DNA from: an uncultured Fluviicola sp.
Lineage (GTDB): Bacteria; Bacteroidota; Bacteroidia; Flavobacteriales_D; Crocinitomicaceae
NCBI GenBank assembly: GCA_937919725.1
Contig: CALFOS010000062.1
Coordinates: forward strand, 1 to 40,696
Direction of reading: 5' to 3'
Length of the DNA: 40,696 nucleotides
Under the pieces are notes generated by a model that was given only the letters and a program-made list of their open reading frames with translations, did not search any database and was not told where the DNA came from. Shown here in pieces: positions 1 to 7,655 of this stretch (position 1 is its first letter; each line of letters starts with the position of its first letter). The position numbers were made by a program, and so were the translations under genes.

Positions 1-265
1 CTGTGAAAATTTTACAATCATCGAGTAAATCTGCTGTTTTCGGAACGAGTACTTCTCTGATTTTCGCTCCAACTTCCTTTACCAAGTCTTCATTTTGATT
101 GTCTAGGCTGATGTGGAATCCTGCTTCAATTTTATTATCGAACTCCTGATTCTGGTAATAGTTCAAAAGCGACTCCACTTCCTCTTTTTGGAGCAAGGGA
201 AGTACAATAAATCCATCTTTGGAGAATTGCGCTTGAAGTTCATCATTTTTGAAAATAGTTCTCAT
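1..265 (-). CDS. N-terminal part of a PhyH-like (phytanoyl-CoA dioxygenase family) protein, truncated by the window edge
   Basis: The minus strand from the ATG at 265 reads MRTIFKNDELQAQFSKDGFIVLPLLQKEEVESLLNYYQNQEF..., open to the window edge. F..DGF.V...L...EV..L resembles PhyH N-termini. The iron-binding motif lies outside the window. Confidence 0.5.
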   Translation of the reverse strand, partial: MRTIFKNDELQAQFSKDGFIVLPLLQKEEVESLLNYYQNQEFDNKIEAGFHISLDNQNEDLVKEVGAKIREVLVPKTADLLDDCKIFT

Positions 266-274
266 AGCAGTAGT

Positions 275-1093
275 TTAGAGATAATCGACCAAGTTCCGTT
301 CAATATTCTTAAAGGTACGAATTCCCAGAATTAGTAGGACAAAAACGGGAAGAAATGAAACGCAATACATCCATTGAAATGGAAGATCAAAGAGCATGGA
401 ACGCAAGAAGTCAATCGTAGTTGCGATTGGGTTTGCGTAGTAAATGTATTCACGAAATGCTTCTGGAATCAATGTTGTAGGATAAAAAACGGGCGTTACC
501 CAGATTCCAAAATTTGTAAGGTAGGGAATCAAATGCTGTAAATCTCTTTTTTTGATGGTGAGGATATTTAACCAAATGGCGACGCTACTTCCAACTAAAA
601 CGGTCATCAAAATAGCAATTGGAAGAAACACAATTTTCGGCGAAAAGTCCATTCCTAAAACCAGCATGATGATGATCAATAACGAGAATGCGACAAAAAA
701 TTCAATTGTAGCAACGAGCACTTTTGAGATGGGAAGTAAGATTTTCGGGAAATAGACTTTTCGAATGAGTTCTTGTGAATTAAGCAAAGACGTTCCAGCG
801 CTGTGGACCATGTTCGTAAAAAAGTACCAGATTGTCATTCCACTGAAGGCGAACGCCACATAAGGTACGTCTCCCGTTTCAAGTTCAATTAATTTATCAA
901 AGAAAATGGTGAAAATCGTTAGGGCAATTAATGGCTGAATAATCATCCAAAGCACACCCAATTTTGTTTGAACGAAACGTGCCTTGAGATCGCGTTTTGC
1001 GAAGGAAAAGATCAATTGTCGGTATTGGTAAACGCTTCGGAGGTATTCCCCGAATTTCACTGCTTTGTTATTAATAACTGTTCTTCCCATCAC
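275..1093 (-). CDS. ABC-2 type polysaccharide/O-antigen export permease (Wzm/TagG-like)
   Basis: 272 aa, six or so hydrophobic segments, FAKRDLKARFVQTKLGVLWMIIQPL near the N-terminus, typical of polysaccharide ABC-2 permeases. Confidence 0.85.
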   Translation of the reverse strand: MMGRTVINNKAVKFGEYLRSVYQYRQLIFSFAKRDLKARFVQTKLGVLWMIIQPLIALTIFTIFFDKLIELETGDVPYVAFAFSGMTIWYFFTNMVHSAGTSLLNSQELIRKVYFPKILLPISKVLVATIEFFVAFSLLIIIMLVLGMDFSPKIVFLPIAILMTVLVGSSVAIWLNILTIKKRDLQHLIPYLTNFGIWVTPVFYPTTLIPEAFREYIYYANPIATTIDFLRSMLFDLPFQWMYCVSFLPVFVLLILGIRTFKNIERNLVDYL

Positions 1094-2073
1094 TTTTGCG
1101 AAAACATTTTACGGTGAACTTGTCGTCCGCCGATCATTCTTGGCGGCAACTTTACCATTTTTGGTTCTTTGGTGAAATCGTGGGTGTAAAAATCGTAGTA
1201 AATCACTTCTGGAATACTGAATGAAAGACGATAAAGCCATCTAAAAAAAGGATAATCCAAAAAGAAGAAAGGACCGAAACACCATTTTGTGAGATATCGA
1301 AAAGGCAACACAATTTTGCCTCCAAGAGACAATCGTTTTTGTTCTCTTTTGACCACTTGCCGCGCTTCTTCGAGGTAAGTCTTCTTTCCTACTTTTGAAC
1401 GTTGACCTTCTTTTCTGTGCCGAAATCCAGCGAGTTCGAGGGTGGTCGTGTGCAATTCCTCGAAGCGGAAAAAGCGCGACCACAGCTCCATGTCACCCGC
1501 TAAATCGTACTCAAAATCTAATGTGCCACCTGCTTTTTCCCACAATTCTCTTTTCCAAAACGATGATTCTTGTTGAATGAACTGGAAATCATTAGTGAGG
1601 TAACGGTATTTCGACCATCGACACCAAGGCAAAGTGATTTGTCCGACGAGCGCGCCATCTTCGGTGTACTCACGTGCCAAGCCCATCAACCAATTTACAT
1701 CCTTGTATTTATCAAAAATCTCCGCTACTTTGAAAAGTGAACGCGGCAAGTATTTATCATCCGAATTGAGCCACGCCATGATGTCGCCCGTCGATTTTTC
1801 GAAGCCTTTTTGAATCGCTTGGTATTGTCCTTCGTCGGGTTCACTGACCCAGTAAGAAAAATGTTTGGCGTAGCGCTCAATGATTTCTAAACTGTTGTCC
1901 GCGCTCCCACCATCAATCAGGATATACTCCAAATTAGGATAGTCCTGATCAATCACCGATTTAATGGTTTGCTCAAGGAACTCGCCATTGTTGTAGTTGA
2001 CAGTGACAATAGATATTTTCGGATAGCTTTTCACGTTGCAGAGTGTGGCTTCTAAAGTACACATATTAAACAA
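1090..2073 (-). CDS. Glycosyltransferase family 2
   Basis: PKISIVTVNYNNGEFLEQTIKSVIDQDYPNLEYILIDGGSADNSLEII plus MAWLNSDDKY (GT-A fold, DxD-like). Overlaps the start of the permease gene by 4 bp. Confidence 0.88.
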   Translation of the reverse strand: MFNMCTLEATLCNVKSYPKISIVTVNYNNGEFLEQTIKSVIDQDYPNLEYILIDGGSADNSLEIIERYAKHFSYWVSEPDEGQYQAIQKGFEKSTGDIMAWLNSDDKYLPRSLFKVAEIFDKYKDVNWLMGLAREYTEDGALVGQITLPWCRWSKYRYLTNDFQFIQQESSFWKRELWEKAGGTLDFEYDLAGDMELWSRFFRFEELHTTTLELAGFRHRKEGQRSKVGKKTYLEEARQVVKREQKRLSLGGKIVLPFRYLTKWCFGPFFFLDYPFFRWLYRLSFSIPEVIYYDFYTHDFTKEPKMVKLPPRMIGGRQVHRKMFSQK

Positions 2074-2133
2074 ACCTCCATTGATTTCTGCTCCTTTGAT
2101 TATTTGTAAATTTGATCTTCAACCAGAAGAATT

Positions 2134-2994
2134 GTGCGAAAAATAGCCCACATCATTAATCCTTTCAACGCTAGTCCAACTTCGGATTTGTACACTGCAC
2201 AGCCAATCACTTTTGCATCGATGCTCAACGCGAAAGAAATAGCTCGGAACACAGTTGAGGTTGACTTGTTAACAGCTCAATACCCTGAAGACCGAAACAT
2301 GGTGGTGGAAGGCTTTCGGTCCACACGCGATTTGGACAGATCTGTTCTGGACTTAGGTACATTTGAAAAGCAGATGAAACTGCCTCTGATCGGCGATATT
2401 GTTCAGCGACTCTACGAAGAAAGTGACGCGGATTACCTGATCTACACGAACGTTGATATTGGCGTTTACCCAAATTTTTACATCGAAGTGAATCGCTTTA
2501 TTGATGAGGGGTTAGACGCGTTTATCATCAATCGAAGAAGGCTTCCAGCCCACTTTACGAAAGTGGAAGAACTGGAAGAACTCTACCTCGAAAAAGGGAA
2601 AAAGCACCCCGGGTTTGACTGTTTTGTGTTTCACCGCGACCTTTTCAAGGATTTTCAGTTAGCAGAAGTGTGCATTGGAGTTCCTTTTATTGGGATCACG
2701 TTTGCACAGAATATTTTTGCACTGGCGAAGAATTATCGACTTTTTGAGGATGAAGTACTCACTTTTCACATCGGGATGGAAATTTTCAAAGGTCGCGCAG
2801 CTAGAGATTACTTTCGGTATAACCGAAAACAATTTTGGAAAGCGATTAATTCACCGTTGAATAAGCATCTTTCCTCAAAAAAATGGCCCTACAGCAATTC
2901 TATTTTACCTATTCGATTATTCAAATGGGGCTTACAACCTAGTTTACCTATTCGCCTAGGATTGAAGTTAGAATGGCGCAGGCATTTTGGATAA
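2134..2994 (+). CDS. Putative glycosyltransferase-like protein of unassigned family (GTG start)
   Basis: 286 aa ORF within a polysaccharide locus. DADYLIYTNVDIGVYPNFY resembles the GT-A acidic metal-binding segment. No family recognised with certainty. Confidence 0.55.
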   Translation: MRKIAHIINPFNASPTSDLYTAQPITFASMLNAKEIARNTVEVDLLTAQYPEDRNMVVEGFRSTRDLDRSVLDLGTFEKQMKLPLIGDIVQRLYEESDADYLIYTNVDIGVYPNFYIEVNRFIDEGLDAFIINRRRLPAHFTKVEELEELYLEKGKKHPGFDCFVFHRDLFKDFQLAEVCIGVPFIGITFAQNIFALAKNYRLFEDEVLTFHIGMEIFKGRAARDYFRYNRKQFWKAINSPLNKHLSSKKWPYSNSILPIRLFKWGLQPSLPIRLGLKLEWRRHFG

Positions 2995-2999
2995 TCAGT

Positions 3000-3578
3000 T
3001 TACTGAACTAAGAGATTCTTTTCATCACCGCTCATTTCAATTTTGGGTTTTGAGGGCGCCATTTTATTGAGAACTGGTAGAAATTTAGTTCGAGCAGATT
3101 CGTACAGATTTTTAAAAATATATAAATGTACTCTCTCGTTGTCTTTTGATTCGACTCTGTAACCTAATTGCAAATTGAAATCTATACCATCTGCGTTATC
3201 TTGTCGAACTGTCGCCCTTAATTTTGTAAAATTGAATTCGAAGAAAAAGGCATCCATCATAGCAAAAACAGCCTGAATAGGAGCCGCTGAATTTCTGTAT
3301 GCTGAATCACCAATAAAAATACCTGCTTCGCCCACACGTGTTCGCCAATTGATCTGCTTCAAATTGATCACACCAATCTTTTCGCCGTCTTTTTGAATGA
3401 TCAGATATACCGAAGTATCATCAAGGGAATTGAACCACTTCTGTTGCATTTCCTCGGAAACTTCTTCTTGAAAAAACATCTGTTCAGCAACATCCGGTTG
3501 ATTTCGCCAATTGCGAACCATCTCAAGATCAGACTCAGTCATGCTGATTAATTCTAAACCGTAATTAGAAATTTTCAT
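3000..3578 (-). CDS. GNAT-family N-acetyl/acyltransferase (RimJ/RimL or sugar N-acyltransferase-like)
   Basis: LISMTESDLEMVRNWRNQPDVAEQMFFQEEVSEEMQQKWFNSL... and RNSAAPIQAVFAMMDAFFFEFNFTKLRATVRQDNADGIDFNLQLGY are typical of RimJ/RimL-type GNATs. Confidence 0.8.
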   Translation of the reverse strand: MKISNYGLELISMTESDLEMVRNWRNQPDVAEQMFFQEEVSEEMQQKWFNSLDDTSVYLIIQKDGEKIGVINLKQINWRTRVGEAGIFIGDSAYRNSAAPIQAVFAMMDAFFFEFNFTKLRATVRQDNADGIDFNLQLGYRVESKDNERVHLYIFKNLYESARTKFLPVLNKMAPSKPKIEMSGDEKNLLVQ

Positions 3579-4495
3579 TAGATTTTTACTTTAATCGCGT
3601 AGTTTGGTTTCTTAACGCGTGAAGAATAAATTCGATTGATATAGATTCCGAAAACGGCAATACTCGCTGCAATAATAGCCATGGCTGCAAGAACGGCAAT
3701 CATGAATACGTCGATTGTGCTTCCTGTTTCGAGTTGAAAGTAGATGTAATAAATTGTCATTGCAATAATGGCAAAAGCCGTGAAGATGCAAAGCATGACC
3801 ATGATTTTTAGTGGTACACTCGTGTAATAAATGATCAATCTGAACGAAAGCAGCATCAATTTCCACAATGAATATCCTGATTTCCCTTCGTGCCTTGGAT
3901 TGTGTTCAACTTCAACGAATTGTGCATTGAGCGTATACCAACCAATCACTTGATTGATGAATAAGTGATCTTGTGAATGAAAACGAATGCGATCTACAAT
4001 GTGTTCATCCAATAAGCGAAAGGACGAACCGATAGTAGAACCTCCTTGGCTTTTGCTAAACATCCGTTTGACGAATTGGGAACCAATTCTCCGGAGCCAA
4101 GATGATTTAACTTCTGGATATTTTCCATAAACGACATCCGCTTCACTTTCCTGATGGAATTCGATCAGTTTTTTTATCTCCGTTGGTGACGTTTGGAGGT
4201 CGTCGTCTATCGTTATTACCTTTCTCCCATTCGCCTGATCGATTCCGCAGAGGGTCGCACCATTCTGTCCAAAATTTCGCGACAGTCGAATGCAGGAAAT
4301 TGAATCGCCATGGATTTTCTTCAAACGTAATAGTTCATTCCAAGATGGGTCTTCACCAGAGTCTTCTACGAAAACTACTTCGAAGGTGGATTTCAGTTCA
4401 TCCATCACTGATTGTATTCCATCAAAAAGTGGCTCGAGCGTCTGAACGCTTCGATATACAGGTACGATTACTGAGAAATCAACTTTGTTCATCAC
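3578..4495 (-). CDS. GT2 glycosyltransferase, DPM1/GtrB/ArnC-like, with two C-terminal transmembrane segments
   Basis: FSVIVPVYRSVQTLEPLFDGIQSV, VVFVEDSGEDPSW, ITIDDDLQTSPTEI, and two C-terminal hydrophobic helices as in polyprenyl-phosphate glycosyltransferases. Confidence 0.85.
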   Translation of the reverse strand: MMNKVDFSVIVPVYRSVQTLEPLFDGIQSVMDELKSTFEVVFVEDSGEDPSWNELLRLKKIHGDSISCIRLSRNFGQNGATLCGIDQANGRKVITIDDDLQTSPTEIKKLIEFHQESEADVVYGKYPEVKSSWLRRIGSQFVKRMFSKSQGGSTIGSSFRLLDEHIVDRIRFHSQDHLFINQVIGWYTLNAQFVEVEHNPRHEGKSGYSLWKLMLLSFRLIIYYTSVPLKIMVMLCIFTAFAIIAMTIYYIYFQLETGSTIDVFMIAVLAAMAIIAASIAVFGIYINRIYSSRVKKPNYAIKVKI

Positions 4496-5475
4496 ATTTC
4501 AATTAATTCCGGACATATGCAATCCGATAAACGAACGATTCCGGACCCCCATGAAAGTCCAACCCCAAATCCAGATAGAAGACATGTTTTCTCATCTGCT
4601 AGCACTTCTCGACCCAGCGATTTGACAATTGTCAGTGGTATAGTCGCACAGCTTGTGTTGCCAAATTCATTCAAGGTGTAAGGTACTTTTTCTGATGGAA
4701 TTTTCAATTTTTTTCTGATGGATTCATTGAGTAATAGATTCGCTTGATGAAAGATAAAATGATCAATTTCCTCCACGGCCATATTTCCAACTTCCAAGGT
4801 TCGCAGCACATTAGGAACGACTTCCTTCAAGCCAAAATGAAACACCTCATGTCCATTCATTCTCATCGCTTGACCTCGTTTCTGTTGAATCGCTTCATAC
4901 CCTTTTCCATCCGTTTGAAGATTGAAAACGGCATCGCTCGCATCCACTGTAAACTCCAGTGCTGTTGCGGTTCCGGCGTCTGAAAAAATTGGAACTGTCG
5001 ATTGATCCATTTCATCTAACAAGTGAGTAATTGTGTCTCCAACAAGTAAAAGTCCTTTTTTCAGCTTCGATCCAGACATTAAACTCATAATAGTTGATAG
5101 ACCATAGACGTAACCTGCACAACCTTGATTGAGGTCCATGGCCATGCATGATTTTGGAAGACCCAATTGCTCTTGCAATAGCATACTTGAACCTGGAATT
5201 GGTTGATTAGGTGTTTGAGTTACCAAAATGAGAATCTCTATTTCATCTCGATTCCATTTGAGTTCATTCAATAATTTTTCTGCAGCTGCTAAACACATAT
5301 CAGCTGTTGATAGTGTTATAGGCGCAATTCTTCTGCTGGAAATTCCAGTAGTTTGAATCAAGAGGTCGATTGATTCCTCTGATAGATTTTTTAATTCACG
5401 GTTCGAAGTTCGATTGTTTGGAATCGCCGCAGAAATCCCAGAAATTCTAACATTTTGAATTTGAATAACCGCCAT
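4492..5475 (-). CDS. 3-oxoacyl-ACP synthase III (KAS III/FabH-like)
   Basis: 327 aa with Cys-His-Asn triad contexts present: DLNQGCAGYVYGL, HFIFHQANLLLNESI, NEFGNTSCATIPLTI. Confidence 0.9.
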   Translation of the reverse strand: MAVIQIQNVRISGISAAIPNNRTSNRELKNLSEESIDLLIQTTGISSRRIAPITLSTADMCLAAAEKLLNELKWNRDEIEILILVTQTPNQPIPGSSMLLQEQLGLPKSCMAMDLNQGCAGYVYGLSTIMSLMSGSKLKKGLLLVGDTITHLLDEMDQSTVPIFSDAGTATALEFTVDASDAVFNLQTDGKGYEAIQQKRGQAMRMNGHEVFHFGLKEVVPNVLRTLEVGNMAVEEIDHFIFHQANLLLNESIRKKLKIPSEKVPYTLNEFGNTSCATIPLTIVKSLGREVLADEKTCLLSGFGVGLSWGSGIVRLSDCICPELIEM

Positions 5476-5699
5476 TAGTTCTTCAGCATTAAGAGTACTT
5501 TTTGGTGCAAATCTTCTAATGAGTTAATGCTCTTCAGATCAATGTGACTTATTAAAACATCGAAATGCTCATCAATTGTACTCACCACAATTAGTGATTG
5601 CATTGAGGTCCATTCGTCTATTTTATCATACGAACTAGCGAAAGAACCCTCAAATTGTTCTCTAATCAAGTTTTGAAAAAAAGTGAAACTCTTATCCAT
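5475..5699 (-). CDS. Acyl carrier protein-like (phosphopantetheine attachment domain)
   Basis: From Met at 5699: MDKSFTFFQNLIREQFEG...IDEWTSMQSLIVVSTIDEHFDVLISHIDLKSINSLEDLHQKVL. This matches the ACP pattern (W-x-S-M/L, E/DeF.v.I, ...DL). The ORF track extends to 5765, but the ACP homology begins at the internal Met. Confidence 0.72.
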   Translation of the reverse strand: MDKSFTFFQNLIREQFEGSFASSYDKIDEWTSMQSLIVVSTIDEHFDVLISHIDLKSINSLEDLHQKVLLMLKN

Positions 5700-5810
5700 T
5701 TTTGTGTTTAATCTCCCATAGTATGGTGCAATAGAGATTGAACCAAAGATAGTATTTATTGCCAATTTTCCTTTACTTTAGTCAACGCTAAGAACCTCGA
5801 ACAAAACTTT

Positions 5811-6947
5811 GTGATACCATTTAACAAACCCTTTCTCACTGGCCAAGAAGGTCGATATCTTGAAGAAGCCATTTCTATTGGACGACTTGCTGGCAACGGA
5901 GAGTTCACCAAGAAATGTCATGAACGTCTCGCTACCGAATTTGGTTTCAAAAATTGCTTTTTAACAACCAGCGCTACCGCTGCACTTGAAATGGCGGCAT
6001 TACTAGTAGATTTAAAACCTGGTGATGAAGTTATTTTGCCTTCGTTCACATTTGTTTCTACAGCGACACCTTTCGCTTCGAGAGGAGCAAAATTGGTTTT
6101 TTTAGATAGTCAGATCGATCAGCCGAATTTGTCACTTGAGAGTTTAAATCAGAAAATTTCAAAAAAAACAAAAGTCATCGTTGTGATGCACTACGCTGGA
6201 ATGGCTTGTGAGATGGACGAAATAATGGAACTCGCGAACCGACATGGAATTATCGTCATTGAGGACGCTGCTCACTCGATTGGGGCGAATTACAAAAATC
6301 GACCTCTAGGAACAATAGGACATTTGGCTGCATTTTCTTTTCATGAAACCAAAAATATCAGTTCTGGTCAAGGTGGATTATTGGTCGTTAATGACGATCG
6401 GTTTATCGAGCGAGCCGAAATAATATGGGATCGTGGAACCAACAGAAAGCAATTTAATCTTGGACTAGCGGATTATTATTCTTGGCAGGATCACGGCTCC
6501 AACTTTTACCCATCTGAAATCATCGCTGCCTTTCTTCTAGCTCAGCTAGAAAAGCGAAAATTCATCGAGACTGAACGGAGTAAAATTTGGAATTTCTATC
6601 ATGGTGCGTTAAAGATTCTTCCTTCCATAGGCTACAGACAGCCCACTATTATGAACACTCAAAGCAACAATCACCATATCTATTACCTGCTTTGTCCAAC
6701 GAAAGAAAAGCGTGATGCTCTCATTGATTACCTCGAAAAACAGGGGGTACTTGCCGTTTTTCATTACACTCCGCTGCACTCAAGTGATTTCATGCGTTCT
6801 CAAAACAAGCTCATTCCAACTCTTCCAAATGCGGATTATTTCTCTGATCACTTAGTTCGACTTCCAATTTTTGTTGGGCTCGAGGAAAAGGACCTTCAGA
6901 AAATTGTTGATGCTGTTATAACGTTTACCGCTTCGAATGTAGGCTAA
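5811..6947 (+). CDS. wecE: dTDP-4-amino-4,6-dideoxygalactose transaminase-like (WecE/RffA), DegT/DnrJ family
   Basis: GTG start. MIPFNKPFLTGQE..., LTTSATAALEMAALLVDLKPGDEVILPSFTFVSTATPF, IEDAAHSIGANYK, SFHETKNISSGQGG (PLP Lys), RGTNRKQF. Closely resembles WecE as I remember it. Confidence 0.88.
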   Translation: MIPFNKPFLTGQEGRYLEEAISIGRLAGNGEFTKKCHERLATEFGFKNCFLTTSATAALEMAALLVDLKPGDEVILPSFTFVSTATPFASRGAKLVFLDSQIDQPNLSLESLNQKISKKTKVIVVMHYAGMACEMDEIMELANRHGIIVIEDAAHSIGANYKNRPLGTIGHLAAFSFHETKNISSGQGGLLVVNDDRFIERAEIIWDRGTNRKQFNLGLADYYSWQDHGSNFYPSEIIAAFLLAQLEKRKFIETERSKIWNFYHGALKILPSIGYRQPTIMNTQSNNHHIYYLLCPTKEKRDALIDYLEKQGVLAVFHYTPLHSSDFMRSQNKLIPTLPNADYFSDHLVRLPIFVGLEEKDLQKIVDAVITFTASNVG

Positions 6948-7498
6948 CAGGTATAGACTAGCGTATAGTGCTCCGATTCTAGAAATTTCAAGAAGACTTC
7001 TTGTCCATTAGACCGCGCGATTCCTGAAATTCCAGTTAAATTGATTATTTCAATCTCCTCCTTCATTGATTCAATCTCTCCTCTGAAAAGTTTGAAAACG
7101 GCCTCTTTAATTCCCCAGCATTGTCTCAATTCGAGTGGATTTAATGTCAATCTTAGAATTTCAGATGGCTGAAGAAAATGACTCTGGATTTGATTAATTT
7201 TAGTTGAAGGGATTTCAATGTCCACACCTACGTTTCCCTTCGTAGAAAGGTACAAAGCGAACCAATTTTCCGAATGCGAAATGGAAATATTCAGGTCTGG
7301 TCGATTTACGATAAAGGGCGCTCCATTACTGAGATGATCAAGCTCGACATCCCCAAGAGTTGATCCTAGAAATTTCTTCATCACTCGCGATTCAAAGTTT
7401 TGACGTGTTTCACTATTCGATTGAACAAATCCATTATCGCTCGAATGGATGATCCAGATTCTGCCTGAATTGGTTTCAATATGTCGGTGGTACATCAT
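6944..7498 (-). CDS. 4'-phosphopantetheinyl transferase superfamily (Sfp-type)
   Basis: NVGVDIEIPSTKI and CWGIKEAVFKLFRG are the two diagnostic PPTase motifs; ISHSENW upstream. Confidence 0.87.
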   Translation of the reverse strand: MMYHRHIETNSGRIWIIHSSDNGFVQSNSETRQNFESRVMKKFLGSTLGDVELDHLSNGAPFIVNRPDLNISISHSENWFALYLSTKGNVGVDIEIPSTKINQIQSHFLQPSEILRLTLNPLELRQCWGIKEAVFKLFRGEIESMKEEIEIINLTGISGIARSNGQEVFLKFLESEHYTLVYTC

Positions 7499-7590
7499 CT
7501 TTACAAAGATAACTTTCGTATGAACAGTTTCTAAAGCAAGAATCGTTTTTTAAGTCCGAAACCTTCGTTTATTTTTTTTCATCAAAGTGA

Positions 7591-7623
7591 AAAACCCATT
7601 CAGCATAAGCTAAATGGGTTTTC
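7591..7623 (-). terminator. Rho-independent-like terminator downstream of the efflux operon
   Basis: AAAACCCATT cagcataagct AAATGGGTTTT hairpin. It lies just past the stop of the TolC-like gene (7656, minus), with T runs on the minus strand. Confidence 0.6.
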
Positions 7624-7655
7624 AATGTACTAAGATGACCAATAGTAAAGTACTA

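Noticed and set aside
4183-4506. 107 aa plus-strand ORF antisense to the GT2 gene
   Set aside because: Shadow ORF with no plausible protein features; the opposite strand encodes a clear GT2.
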